A stretch of DNA of 64,000 nucleotides, taken from NCBI GenBank assembly GCA_014896375.1, contig JADBKN010000021.1, positions 1 to 64,000 on the forward strand. Reading direction: 5' to 3'. The notes beneath the pieces were generated by a model that was not told the DNA's origin, ran no database searches, and worked only from the letters and a program-made list of their open reading frames with translations. The stretch is from Bacillota bacterium. GTDB taxonomy: Bacteria; Bacillota; Sulfobacillia; RBS10-35; Bu92. Positions 8,479 through 17,363 of this stretch are shown in pieces; the first letter of the stretch is position 1, and each line of letters starts with the position of its first letter. Both the position numbers and the translations under genes were made by a program.

Positions 8479-9141
8479 TCACGACTTCACGTGCGAGGTG
8501 TACTTCACGATCTCCCAATACATCTTCATGCGCGCGAGGAAGCCCCGCAGGAGGCCGTACTTTTCCTCCTTCATGCGGTGCGTGACGTGGTCCAGCGGCA
8601 CCTCCAGCACCGGGATGCGGTGTTCCTTGAGGTGGCGCGTCAGGGCCACCTCCACGCCGAACCGCGCCATCTCCAGGCCGGACACGTCTTGCAGCACGCG
8701 CCGGCGGACGGCCCGCTGCCCGGAGAGGTAGGGCGCCACCACGTGGGCGAGATCGGTGGCCGGGCGCCCGTGGCGCAGCACGCCGAGCGTCATCTCCGCG
8801 CGGCCCTCGATGACCGGCATGAGCAGCGCGCGCACGTGGTCCACGCGCAGGCCGATGAGGTCGGCGTCCAAGAAGAGGAAGATGTCCGCGTCGGCCTGGT
8901 CGATGCCCATCTTGAGGGCGCCGCCCTTGCCGACGTTCTGCTCCAGTTCGATGCACTCCGCGCCCGCCTCCCGGGCGCGCTCGGCCGTCCGGTCCGTGGA
9001 GCCGTCGCTGATGACGAGGATGCGGTCCACAAGACCGCTCTCCTTGACGACCCGGACGACATCCCCCAGCGTGAGCTCCTCGTTGTACGCAGGAATGATC
9101 GCGGCGATCGTCAAGCCCGGCATCTCCGCTTCTGCAAGCAT
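8479..9141 (-). CDS. Family 2 (GT-A) glycosyltransferase
   Basis: 220 residues with the GT2 nucleotide-sugar fold from the start: AAIIPAYNEELTLGDVVRVV, then VISDGSTDRTAERA, and a DLDADLI-type metal site (FLFLDADLIG). No membrane segments, so it probably acts at the inner face of the membrane on a lipid or protein acceptor. It resembles dolichyl-phosphate/undecaprenyl-phosphate glucosyl- or mannosyltransferase-like proteins, but the acceptor cannot be read from the sequence. It is the first gene of the glycosyltransferase-mgtC-polC unit. The start ATG at 9141 has no strong ribosome site, and the downstream MPGL at about 9123 is an alternative. Confidence 0.85.
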   Translation of the reverse strand: MLAEAEMPGLTIAAIIPAYNEELTLGDVVRVVKESGLVDRILVISDGSTDRTAERAREAGAECIELEQNVGKGGALKMGIDQADADIFLFLDADLIGLRVDHVRALLMPVIEGRAEMTLGVLRHGRPATDLAHVVAPYLSGQRAVRRRVLQDVSGLEMARFGVEVALTRHLKEHRIPVLEVPLDHVTHRMKEEKYGLLRGFLARMKMYWEIVKYTSHVKS

Positions 9142-9163
9142 ACCGCTGCCGTATTTTCGGGCC

Positions 9164-9200
9164 GGGCGCAGGCGCTTCCTGCGCCCGGGGCTTGCCCCGG
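9164..9200 (-). other. Two adjacent perfect hairpins in the leader of the glycosyltransferase-polC unit
   Basis: GGGCGCAGG/CCTGCGCCC (9164-9172 with 9178-9186) and CCGGGGC/GCCCCGG (9185-9191 with 9194-9200) form two short-loop stems, 23 to 60 bases before the glycosyltransferase start. They could attenuate the operon. No T-tract follows on either strand. Confidence 0.4.
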
Positions 9201-9215
9201 CGACAAAGTGCTACT

Positions 9216-9226
9216 ATCTTACCATA
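9216..9226 (-). promoter_or_regulatory. Candidate extended -10 promoter for glycosyltransferase-mgtC-polC
   Basis: On the minus strand TGGTAAGAT gives a TGn-extended -10 element matching the housekeeping consensus at four of six -10 positions. No good -35 is seen 17 bases upstream. It would give a leader of about 65 bases carrying the two hairpins. The region up to 9363 holds nothing else I can name, apart from the ribosome site of the divergent thioredoxin-like gene. Confidence 0.35.
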
Positions 9227-9363
9227 CGCGTCCAGCGCGCCGCGGCAGACCGGCCCGGTCCCCGCGCGCGTCGCGGTCCGCCCCAGGCGTGCAAGTCCCG
9301 GCGGCGAATGGGCATACCAAGAGGCGGACCCAACCCCTCACGCCACAGCCGGAGGTGTTGCGC

Positions 9364-9717
9364 ATGGTTTCGACCCACCTCACCGACGACACGTTCGACG
9401 AGTTCCTGCGCCGCACGCCAGGCACGGTGATCGTCACCTTCCACGCGCCCTGGTGCGCCGACTGCAAGCGCGTGCAGCCCGTCCTGGCATCGCTCCCGGA
9501 GCGCTACCCGCACATCCGCTTCGCGGACGTCGACACGGAGGAGGCCATGGAAGTGGCCGCCCGCTTCGACATCCGCGGCATCCCCACGCTGCTCGTCTTC
9601 GAGGGCGGACGGCTCGTCGACCGCCTGTACAGCCGGGAGGCCAAGTGGCCGCAGGAGATCCTCGACTTCGTGGCGGAGGTGGCCGGCGCCGCCGACACGC
9701 GCACCACGGCCGGCTGA
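9364..9717 (+). CDS. Thioredoxin-family protein
   Basis: 117 residues with a complete thioredoxin fold: IVTFHAPWCADCKRVQPVL holds the redox pair CADC (near residues 29-32), and the cis-proline loop is in RGIPTLLVFEGG. The active site is CADC rather than CGPC, which usually means a different redox potential or partner. It is cytoplasmic with no signal peptide. ATG 9364 follows GGAGGTG by six bases. It is one of the few plus-strand genes, divergent from the glycosyltransferase unit and convergent with ispG. Confidence 0.88.
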   Translation: MVSTHLTDDTFDEFLRRTPGTVIVTFHAPWCADCKRVQPVLASLPERYPHIRFADVDTEEAMEVAARFDIRGIPTLLVFEGGRLVDRLYSREAKWPQEILDFVAEVAGAADTRTTAG

Positions 9718-9742
9718 GGCCGGCCGCGCGGCGCTCAGCCGG
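9710..9742. terminator. Palindrome shared by the convergent 3' ends of the thioredoxin gene and ispG
   Basis: CCGGCTGA (9710-9717) and TCAGCCGG (9735-9742) are perfect inverted copies. Each contains the stop codon of one gene, and the 17 bases between them are GC only. A hairpin formed from both coding ends could stop transcription in both directions, but no T-tract is present. Confidence 0.4.
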
Positions 9743-10832
9743 CGGCGGCGCCGCCCTCCTGCGCGCGCTCGGCGGCGATCTTGCGTACTTCCTCGACGAG
9801 CGCGGGGATCATCTCCTCCTCGGTGACGCGGCGCTCCATGCGGCCGTTCTTGAAAAGCACCGCGTAGCCGTGGCCGCCGGCGACGCCCACGTCCGCCTCC
9901 CGCGCCTCGCCCGGCCCGTTGACGACGCAGCCCATGATCGCCACCTTGATGGGCGTCTTCACGTCCGCAAGCTCCTTCTCCGCCTCCCGCACGGCCTTGA
10001 AGAGGTCGATCTCGCAGCGCCCGCAGGAGGGGCAGGCGACGATCTCCAGCCGCCGCTGGCGGAGGCCGAGGGCGTAGAGGATCTCCAGCCCCACGAGCAC
10101 CTCCTGCGCCGACTCCTCCGTGAGGGAGACGCGGATGGTGTCGCCGATGCCCTGGGCGAGCAGGTGACCGATGCCGGCCACGCTCTTGACGATCCCCGGC
10201 AGGCCCGGGCCGGCTTCCGTCACGCCGAGGTGCAGCGGGTAGGGGCTCTCCTTGGCCATGAGCTCGTACGCGCGCACCATCGTGGGCACGTCGGAGGCCT
10301 TGAGGGAGATGACGATATCGAAAAAGTCCATGTCCTCAAGGATCTTCACATGGCGCTGGGCGCTCTCCACGAGGGCCTCGGGCACGCGGCCGTGCTTCTC
10401 CAGGAGGTCCTTCTCCAGGGAGCCGGCGTTCACGCCGATGCGGATCGGCACGCCGCGCGCCTTCGCCTCCTTCACGACAGCGCGCACGCGCTCAGGCCCG
10501 CCGATGTTGCCGGGGTTGAGGCGCAGCTTGTGCACGCCCGCCTCCAGCGCCTTGAGCGCCAGCTTGTAGTGGAAGTGGATGTCGGCGACGATCGGCAGGG
10601 GGCTGTGGGGCACGATCTTCGCCAGCGCCTCCGCCGCTTCGTCATCCGGTACGGCGAGGCGCACGATGTCCGCGCCCGCCACGTGCAGGCGGCGGATCTC
10701 GTCGACCGTCGCCCACACGTCGCGTGTGTCCGTCTTCGTCATCGTCTGCACGGAGACGGGCGCGCCGCCGCCGATCTGCACATCGCCCACCTTGACGGGT
10801 CGGGTGGGGCGCCTTTGTGCCAGCGGTTCCAC
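9735..10832 (-). CDS. ispG: 4-hydroxy-3-methylbut-2-enyl-diphosphate synthase (flavodoxin/ferredoxin)
   Basis: 365 residues, the normal size for bacterial IspG. This iron-sulfur enzyme converts 2-C-methyl-D-erythritol 2,4-cyclodiphosphate into HMBPP in the MEP isoprenoid pathway. The N-terminal TIM barrel starts near VKVGDVQIGGGAPVSVQTMT. The C-terminal 4Fe-4S ligands are in CPSCGRCEID and GCVVNGPGE. The GTG start at 10832 follows a GAGGGGAGA ribosome site just after the rseP stop. It closes a dxr-rseP-ispG run, placing two MEP enzymes together. B. subtilis has proS in roughly this position, and proS is not in this window. Confidence 0.95.
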   Translation of the reverse strand: MEPLAQRRPTRPVKVGDVQIGGGAPVSVQTMTKTDTRDVWATVDEIRRLHVAGADIVRLAVPDDEAAEALAKIVPHSPLPIVADIHFHYKLALKALEAGVHKLRLNPGNIGGPERVRAVVKEAKARGVPIRIGVNAGSLEKDLLEKHGRVPEALVESAQRHVKILEDMDFFDIVISLKASDVPTMVRAYELMAKESPYPLHLGVTEAGPGLPGIVKSVAGIGHLLAQGIGDTIRVSLTEESAQEVLVGLEILYALGLRQRRLEIVACPSCGRCEIDLFKAVREAEKELADVKTPIKVAIMGCVVNGPGEAREADVGVAGGHGYAVLFKNGRMERRVTEEEMIPALVEEVRKIAAERAQEGGAAAG

Positions 10833-10845
10833 CGTCAGTCTCCCC

Positions 10846-11919
10846 TCAGTCCGCCGACAGGCGGAGCACGTCGTGGTAGGTGATCACGAGGATCAAGAGG
10901 ATCAGCATGGCGAAGCCGATGAAGTGGATGAACCCTTCCTTTTCCGGGTCGATCGGCTTGCCGCGCAGCCGCTCCCAAGCGAGGAACACCAGGCGGCTGC
11001 CGTCGAGCGCCGGGATCGGCAGGATGTTGACCAATCCCAGGTTGACGCTGATCACGGCGGCGAGCAAGAGGAGGTTGACGATGCCTGCCTGGCTGGCTTG
11101 GGCGATCGTGTCGGCGATGCCGACGGGCCCCATCACGCCGCCCTGCCCGTGGCCGGCGATGACGCCCGCGATGCCCACGAACCAGCCGGCGACGACGGCC
11201 GCCGTGTCGGCCAGGCCGCGCGCGACGGCCTCCACGAGGCCGAAGCGGCGGTTGGCGAAGCGCGGGTAGACGCCGATCACGCCGCGCCCGGCTTCGCTCG
11301 CGGGCGTGATGCGCACCTCGCGGCGCGCGCCGTCGCGCTCCACGGTGAAGGTGAGCGGCCGGCCGGGCGCCGCCTGCACCATGCGGCGCAGGTCGTCCCA
11401 GGTGTGCAGCGTGCGGCCGTCGATGGCGATGAGGCGGTCGCCGGGGCCCAGGCCGGCCTCGGCGGCCGGCATGCCGGCCACGACGCCGTCGACCGTCAAC
11501 GTGGGCTGCGGCACGCCGAGCACTCCGTAGGCCACGATGAAGAGGGCGATGGCCAGCACCACGTTCATGAGGGGCCCGGCGGCGATGATGAACATGCGTG
11601 TACCGACGGGCTTGTCGTTGAAGCCGCGCCCCGGCGCCACGGGCTGCGGCCGCGCCCCCGCGGCGGCGAGGCGCTCGTCCGGCGGCAGCTCCCCCTCCGG
11701 ATACATGCCGGCCATGCGCACGAAGCCGCCGAGCGGCAGAAGGCGCAGGCTGTAGAGCGTCTCGCCGCGGCGCCGCCCGAAGAGCAGCGGCCCGAAGCCG
11801 AGGGCGAACTCGTCCACCTGCACGCCGGCGCGCTTCGCCGCAAGGAAGTGGCCGAGCTCGTGGAAGAAGACCAGGCCGCCCAGCACGACGACGACTGCGA
11901 TCCACTGCACCGGCGTCAC
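10846..11919 (-). CDS. rseP: Site-2 intramembrane metalloprotease, RseP/RasP type
   Basis: 357 residues. The zinc site HELGH lies in VFFHELGHFLAAKRAGV near the N-terminus. A PDZ-like region follows in the middle (GDRLIAIDGRTLHTW), and the third zinc ligand motif is in NILPIPALDGSRLVFL. Four membrane segments are expected. In B. subtilis RasP cuts anti-sigma factors and leftover signal peptides within the membrane. The chosen start is GTG 11919, which overlaps the dxr stop as GTGA. A longer in-frame extension upstream is Arg/Gly rich and lies within dxr, so it was not used. Confidence 0.93.
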   Translation of the reverse strand: MTPVQWIAVVVVLGGLVFFHELGHFLAAKRAGVQVDEFALGFGPLLFGRRRGETLYSLRLLPLGGFVRMAGMYPEGELPPDERLAAAGARPQPVAPGRGFNDKPVGTRMFIIAAGPLMNVVLAIALFIVAYGVLGVPQPTLTVDGVVAGMPAAEAGLGPGDRLIAIDGRTLHTWDDLRRMVQAAPGRPLTFTVERDGARREVRITPASEAGRGVIGVYPRFANRRFGLVEAVARGLADTAAVVAGWFVGIAGVIAGHGQGGVMGPVGIADTIAQASQAGIVNLLLLAAVISVNLGLVNILPIPALDGSRLVFLAWERLRGKPIDPEKEGFIHFIGFAMLILLILVITYHDVLRLSAD

Positions 11920-13106
11920 ATCCCGTCCCCGGGCGCACCCGGACCGCGTGCCGCGATCCACACGCGCGCCCGCTCCCGCGCCCATGCGTCGGCCCGGCGG
12001 ACCGCCTCCAGGGTCCCCGCCGGTCCCGTCTCGTGCTCCGCCAGCACATGCGCCACGCAGGCCGCGATGTCCGTGAAGGCGAGACGCCGGTCGAGGAAGG
12101 CGAGGACGGCTTCCTCCTTGGCCGCGTTGAGCACGGCCGGCGCCGTCCCGCCGGCGCGCCCGGCCGCGTACGCGAGGCGCAGCGCGGGGAACGCCTCCAG
12201 ATCCGGCGCTTCAAAAGAAAGGATACCCCATTTGTCGGGCGGCAGGGGCGCGACGGGCGGCGCCCAGCGCTCCGGGTGCGAGAGCGCGTGTTGGATCGGC
12301 AGGCGCATGTCCGGCGGCCCCGCGTGCGCGAGGAAGGAGCCGTCCCGCAGCTCAAGGAGCGCGTGCACCACGCTCTGCGGGTGGACGACCACCGCGATGT
12401 CGTCGTAGTCGAGGCCGAAGAGCCAGTGCGCCTCGATCACCTCAAGCCCCTTGTTGAAGAGCGTGGCCGAGTCGACGGTGATGCGCGCCCCCATGCGCCA
12501 GGTGGGGTGGCGCAGCGCGTCTTCCGGCGCGGCGCGGCGCATCGCCTCGACCGTCCAGCCGCGGAAGGGGCCGCCCGAGGCCGTGATCCAGAGGCGGCGC
12601 AGCTCGTCCTCACGCCCGGCCAGCAGTTGGAAGGCGGCGCTGTGCTCGCTGTCCACGGGCAGGATGCGGGCGCCGGTCCGCCGCGCGGCGCGCATCACGA
12701 GCTCCCCGCCGGCGACGAGCGACTCCTTGTTCGCCAGAGCCACGTCCTTGCCGGCCTCAAGCGCCGCCAGGGTGGCGTCGAGGCCCGCGGCTCCCCAGGC
12801 GGCGGAGACGGTCATGTCGGCCGCGGGCCAGGCGGCGATGCGGCGCACGCCCTCCGACCCGGCGAAGACACGCGTCCTCGGGGCCTGGCGCGCAAGGCGC
12901 GCCGCCAGGCGCTCCGCCGCGGCCTCGTCGTCCAGCGCGACCGCCTCAAGGCTCAGCGCCTCGGCCACTTCCGCCAGGAAGGCGTCGTCGGCCTGCGCGG
13001 CCGCCGCCACCACGCGGAGGCGATCGGCGTGGAGCCGCGCCACCTCCAGAGTTTGCCGGCCGATGGAGCCGCTTGCGCCGACGATCGCCAGCCGCTTCAC
13101 GATCAT
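11916..13106 (-). CDS. dxr: 1-deoxy-D-xylulose-5-phosphate reductoisomerase
   Basis: 396 residues, the family length. It catalyses the NADPH-dependent rearrangement and reduction of DXP to MEP, the first committed step of the non-mevalonate isoprenoid pathway. The NADPH loop is GASGSIG at residues about 10-16. The substrate/metal residues are in ALANKESLV, PVDSEHSA and ASGGPF, and MGARITVDSATLFNKGLEVI is also canonical. It follows the AI-2E-family gene on the minus strand and overlaps rseP by four bases. Confidence 0.96.
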   Translation of the reverse strand: MIVKRLAIVGASGSIGRQTLEVARLHADRLRVVAAAAQADDAFLAEVAEALSLEAVALDDEAAAERLAARLARQAPRTRVFAGSEGVRRIAAWPAADMTVSAAWGAAGLDATLAALEAGKDVALANKESLVAGGELVMRAARRTGARILPVDSEHSAAFQLLAGREDELRRLWITASGGPFRGWTVEAMRRAAPEDALRHPTWRMGARITVDSATLFNKGLEVIEAHWLFGLDYDDIAVVVHPQSVVHALLELRDGSFLAHAGPPDMRLPIQHALSHPERWAPPVAPLPPDKWGILSFEAPDLEAFPALRLAYAAGRAGGTAPAVLNAAKEEAVLAFLDRRLAFTDIAACVAHVLAEHETGPAGTLEAVRRADAWARERARVWIAARGPGAPGDGM

Positions 13107-13134
13107 CCCCCCACCCCGCCGCCGGCGGCGACGA

Positions 13135-14178
13135 TCAGGAGCCGCGCGGCCGGCCCGGCCAGGCCAGCATGCCGGTCTCGGCCATCGCCTGCACCGTCAC
13201 CACGAAGAGCGGGCCGGCCAGAAGGCCGGCCGGTCCCAAGACCGCGGCTCCTACGTACAGGGCGGCCAGCGCCACCGCCGGGTGCAGCCCGAAGGAGCCG
13301 TGCAGCACGGCGCTCTGCAGCACCCAGCGCAGGGCCGAGGCGGCGGCGTGGATGAGGAGCAGCGCCAGCGCGGCGCCGGCATGGCCGTTCAGAGCCTCCA
13401 CGGCCGCCCAGGGGAGGAGCACCAGGCCCGGTCCCAGGACGGGAAGGAGGTCGAAGGCACCGGCCGCCGCCGCCGCGAGGAGCGCGTACGGAGCGCCCGC
13501 CACGGCGAGAGCCGCCCACACGAAGGCGAACGTGACCCCGGCGAGCGCGACCGAGGCCCAGAAGAGGCGCGCACACGATGTCCACACGCGCCGCCCAAGG
13601 AGGCGCGCCCCGTCCCGCCAGCCCGGCGGCAAGGCCGCCAGCGCGAGCTGCGTCACGCCGTGAGGGTCGCTGAGGGCCAAAAAGCCGAAGGCCAGCCCGA
13701 AGACGAGCACCGCCAGCGCCCGCGGCAGCGCGGCGAGAAGCGCCTGCAGCCCGTGCAGGCTCCAGACCGCCAGCTTCTGCACGGCGAGCACGAGGGCGCC
13801 GCCCACCTCCCGCCAGTACGGCTCCAGGGAAGGCGGCAGCCCGGCCAGCGTACCCTGCAGCACCCGCCACCACGCGGCCGCGAGGCGCTCCGCCTGCGCG
13901 TACCACTCGGGCACGTGCGCCACGAAGCGGCCGGTCTCGGCCGTGAGAGCAACCACGACGGCCATCCCGCCCAAGACGAGCCCCGCGCCCGCGAGCGTCA
14001 TGGCCAGGGCCGCCGCCCAGCGCCGCGGCAGGCCCCGCGCCTCGGCCCAGTCGACGGCCGGAGAGAGCAGTGCCACAAGCACCGCCGCCACCGCGAACGG
14101 GCCCAGCACCAGGGACCCGTAGCGCACGGCGGCTGCCACCGCCAGCGCCGCAAGACCCACACGCGCGTAGACGTCCAC
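13135..14178 (-). CDS. AI-2E/YtvI-family polytopic membrane protein
   Basis: 347 residues with about seven predicted membrane segments. It carries the family's C-terminal pattern AFDLLPVLGPGLVLLPWAAV and LHPAVALAALYVGAAVLGPAGLLAGP. Members include AI-2 exporters, Na+/H+ antiporter-like proteins and the sporulation protein YtvI, so the transported substrate is open. It is unusual here: it sits between cdsA and dxr, which are direct neighbours in B. subtilis. The gene lies 28 bases after both neighbours without overlap, which fits a later insertion. Assignment to the family is firm and its role is unknown. Confidence 0.82.
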   Translation of the reverse strand: MDVYARVGLAALAVAAAVRYGSLVLGPFAVAAVLVALLSPAVDWAEARGLPRRWAAALAMTLAGAGLVLGGMAVVVALTAETGRFVAHVPEWYAQAERLAAAWWRVLQGTLAGLPPSLEPYWREVGGALVLAVQKLAVWSLHGLQALLAALPRALAVLVFGLAFGFLALSDPHGVTQLALAALPPGWRDGARLLGRRVWTSCARLFWASVALAGVTFAFVWAALAVAGAPYALLAAAAAGAFDLLPVLGPGLVLLPWAAVEALNGHAGAALALLLIHAAASALRWVLQSAVLHGSFGLHPAVALAALYVGAAVLGPAGLLAGPLFVVTVQAMAETGMLAWPGRPRGS

Positions 14179-14205
14179 GCCCCCGGCCCCCCGGCGCCCG
14201 CGCCC

Positions 14206-15003
14206 TCACGGCCGCCACAACTGCCAGAACCAGTAGGCCGCCGGCAGGGCGAAGGCGAGGCTGTCGAAGCGATCCCACACGCCGCCGTGGCCCGGAAGGA
14301 GGCCGCCCGCGTCCTTGAGACCGGCGGCACGCTTGAAGGCCGACTCAAAAAGGTCTCCGACCGTGCCTGCGGCCACGAGGAGGGCGCTCGCCGCCGCCAG
14401 AGGACCCTCCGGCCATCCGGCGAGCCGCGCCACCCCCCAGCCGGCCGCGGCCCCCGCGGCCAGGGCCGCCGCCAGGCCCTCCCAGGACTTCCCCGGGCTC
14501 ACGCGCGGCGCGAGGCGGTGGCGCCCCCACGCCTTGCCTATGAAGTATGCGGCCATGTCCGCCGCCCAGATCACCAGGACCGCCCAGAGAAGCTGGGGCC
14601 GGCCGGTCTGGCGCAGGAGCACGAAATAGGCGTAGGGGATGGGCGCCACGAGCAGGTAGGCCGCGGCCGCCGCCCAGGCGCGCGCCGCCACGGCCGGATC
14701 GCGGCGAGCGGCGCGCCACACGCACCAGACCCCGAGGAGGAGCACGCCGGCCGTGGCGCCCAGCGCCCAGCCGCGCAGGCCGTCCCGCCAAGCGCCGGCC
14801 AGCACCAGCCAGCCGGCCGCCATCGACGGCAGCGGCCACCACGCGCCCCACACGGCGCGCGCCACACCGGCGAACTCGAAGGCGACGGCCGTGGCTGCCG
14901 CCCACACGAGCGCGAACGCGGCCGCGCCGCCCACATAGACCGCCGCCAGCACGAGGGGCGCCCCCACAGCCGCCGTCCATACGCGACGCGCCAGCTCGCT
15001 CAT
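14206..15003 (-). CDS. cdsA: Phosphatidate cytidylyltransferase (CDP-diacylglycerol synthase)
   Basis: 265 residues, seven to eight membrane segments. It makes CDP-diacylglycerol from CTP and phosphatidic acid for phospholipid synthesis. The conserved CdsA end motif is clear: SAFKRAAGLKDAGGLLPGHG followed by GVWDRFDSLAFALPAAY. VSPGKSWEG is the other family signature. The ATG at 15003 overlaps the uppS stop as ATGA, which fixes the start; a longer in-frame upstream extension would run through uppS. Confidence 0.95.
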   Translation of the reverse strand: MSELARRVWTAAVGAPLVLAAVYVGGAAAFALVWAAATAVAFEFAGVARAVWGAWWPLPSMAAGWLVLAGAWRDGLRGWALGATAGVLLLGVWCVWRAARRDPAVAARAWAAAAAYLLVAPIPYAYFVLLRQTGRPQLLWAVLVIWAADMAAYFIGKAWGRHRLAPRVSPGKSWEGLAAALAAGAAAGWGVARLAGWPEGPLAAASALLVAAGTVGDLFESAFKRAAGLKDAGGLLPGHGGVWDRFDSLAFALPAAYWFWQLWRP

Positions 15004-15773
15004 TCCGGCAGCCCGCCGAAGCGGCGCTCGCGCTGTTGGAAGTCGGCGATCGCCCGGTAGAAGTCCTCCGCCGTGAAGTCGGGCCAGAGGACCGGGGTGC
15101 TCCAGAACTCCGCGTAGGCGAGCTCCCAAAGAAGAAAATTGCTCACGCGCATCTCCCCGCCCGAGCGGATGAGGAGGTCGAGCTCCGGCAGGCCGGCCGT
15201 CGCCAGCCGTGCGGCCATCCACGCCTCATCCACCTCGTCCGGCTGCAGCCGCCCCTCCTGCGCCTCGCGCACGGCCGTGCGCACGGCGCGCAGGATGTCC
15301 TGGCGGCCGCCGTAGTTGACGGCAAAGGCCGCCGTGAGGCCATCGTTGGCCGCCGTCTCCTCCTCCGCGGCGCTCAGCGCGGCCTGCACCGGCTCCGGCA
15401 GCCCCCCGCGCTCTCCCAAGACGCGCACGCGCACGCCGTTCTCCTTCAACTCCGGCAGGTCGCGGCGGAAGGTGTCCGCGAGGAGCTGCCAGAGAAACTG
15501 CACCTCGGCGGCCGGGCGCTTCCAGTTCTCCGCGGAGAAGGCGTAGAGCGTCAACGCGGGGATGCCTAGGCGCGACGCCGCCCGCACCACGCGCCTCACC
15601 GCCTCCACGCCCGCGCGGTGCCCCTCGGAACGTTCCAGGCCGCGCTGACGCGCCCAGCGCCCGTTCCCGTCCATGATCACGGCCACATGCCGCGGCAGGC
15701 GCGCCGCGTCCACGCCGAAGGCCTCCCAAGGAGGCGCCTCTCCCGGCCGCGCGCCGTCCGTCCAGCGCGTCAT
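15000..15773 (-). CDS. uppS: Undecaprenyl diphosphate synthase (cis-prenyltransferase)
   Basis: 257 residues. It adds isopentenyl diphosphate units in cis to make the C55 carrier for peptidoglycan and wall polymers. The catalytic aspartate is in HVAVIMDGNGRWARQRG near residue 34. FSAENWKRP, FAVNYGGR and the C-terminal ELDLLIRSGGEMRVSNFLLW are all present; the usual Thr-Ser before Gly-Glu is Ser-Gly here. It is joined by four-base overlaps to the small gene upstream and to cdsA downstream, so the three are likely made together. Confidence 0.96.
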   Translation of the reverse strand: MTRWTDGARPGEAPPWEAFGVDAARLPRHVAVIMDGNGRWARQRGLERSEGHRAGVEAVRRVVRAASRLGIPALTLYAFSAENWKRPAAEVQFLWQLLADTFRRDLPELKENGVRVRVLGERGGLPEPVQAALSAAEEETAANDGLTAAFAVNYGGRQDILRAVRTAVREAQEGRLQPDEVDEAWMAARLATAGLPELDLLIRSGGEMRVSNFLLWELAYAEFWSTPVLWPDFTAEDFYRAIADFQQRERRFGGLPE

Positions 15774-15985
15774 GGCACCGCGGACCTCGCCGCCGGGAAG
15801 GCCGCCACGGAGAGCTCCACAACCTCCCCCAAAGAGCGCGCGCGCACCACGCGGCTCACCGTCCCCGCCTGCGGCACGCCGGGCCCGGACTCCTCTAGAG
15901 CCAAGACCCGCACGCGCCGGCCAGCCGCCTCAAGGGCCCGCCGGGCGCGCTCCGCCTCCCACAGCAGCACGTCTTCCGCGTCCAC
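15770..15985 (-). CDS. Small conserved-position hypothetical protein between frr and uppS
   Basis: 71 residues from GTG 15985. The N-terminal half is an amphipathic helix (EDVLLWEAERARRALEAAG). The second half is likely beta, ending near VSRVVRARSLGEVVELSVAA. No named domain is recognised. Its stop overlaps the uppS ATG as ATGA, and its start lies within two bases of the frr stop. This tight packing strongly suggests a real gene rather than a gap. Confidence 0.6.
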   Translation of the reverse strand: MDAEDVLLWEAERARRALEAAGRRVRVLALEESGPGVPQAGTVSRVVRARSLGEVVELSVAAFPAARSAVP

Positions 15986-15986
15986 G

Positions 15987-16544
15987 TCAGACTTCCATGA
16001 TCTCCTTTTCCTTGGCCTCCAGGAACTCCGCGATCTGCGCGATGAAGCGGTCGGTGAGCTTCTGGACGCGGTCCTGCGCGGCGCGCGCCTCATCCTCCGA
16101 GATCTCGCCCTCCTTGGCGAGCTCCTTGAGGGTGTCGTTGCTCTCCCGGCGGATGTTGCGCACGGCCACGCGCGCCGACTCGGCCAGGTTGCGCACCAGC
16201 TTCACCAGCTCCTGGCGGCGCTGTTCCGTGAGCTGCGGCAGGGCGAGGCGGATCACCTGCCCGTCGCTCGTCGGCTGCAGGCCCAGGTCCGACTTCTGGA
16301 TGGCGCGCTCGATGGCGCCGATCTGGCTCTTGTCCCACGGCTGGATGACGATCAGCCGCGGCTCCGGGATGTGGATCGTCGCCAGCTGCTGAATCGGGGT
16401 CGGCGTGCCGTAGTAGTCCACGCGCACCTTCTCCAGCAGCGCGGGCGTGGCGCGTCCGGCGCGGACGCCGGCGAGCTCCCGGCGAAACGCGTCCAGGCTG
16501 TGCTTCATGCGCTCTTCCGCGTCTTTCAAGACCTCTTCCGTCAC
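15987..16544 (-). CDS. frr: Ribosome recycling factor
   Basis: 185 residues, exactly the family size. RRF works with EF-G to split ribosomes after termination. The three-helix-bundle signature starts with [23 protein letters not shown] and continues with [31 protein letters not shown] and [15 protein letters not shown]. Standard synteny: pyrH upstream, uppS downstream. Confidence 0.97.
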   Translation of the reverse strand: MTEEVLKDAEERMKHSLDAFRRELAGVRAGRATPALLEKVRVDYYGTPTPIQQLATIHIPEPRLIVIQPWDKSQIGAIERAIQKSDLGLQPTSDGQVIRLALPQLTEQRRQELVKLVRNLAESARVAVRNIRRESNDTLKELAKEGEISEDEARAAQDRVQKLTDRFIAQIAEFLEAKEKEIMEV

Positions 16545-16580
16545 GGCGCTCCCCTCGCTTTCGCCCTCGATTCCCCGCCG

Positions 16581-17363
<783 letters not shown>

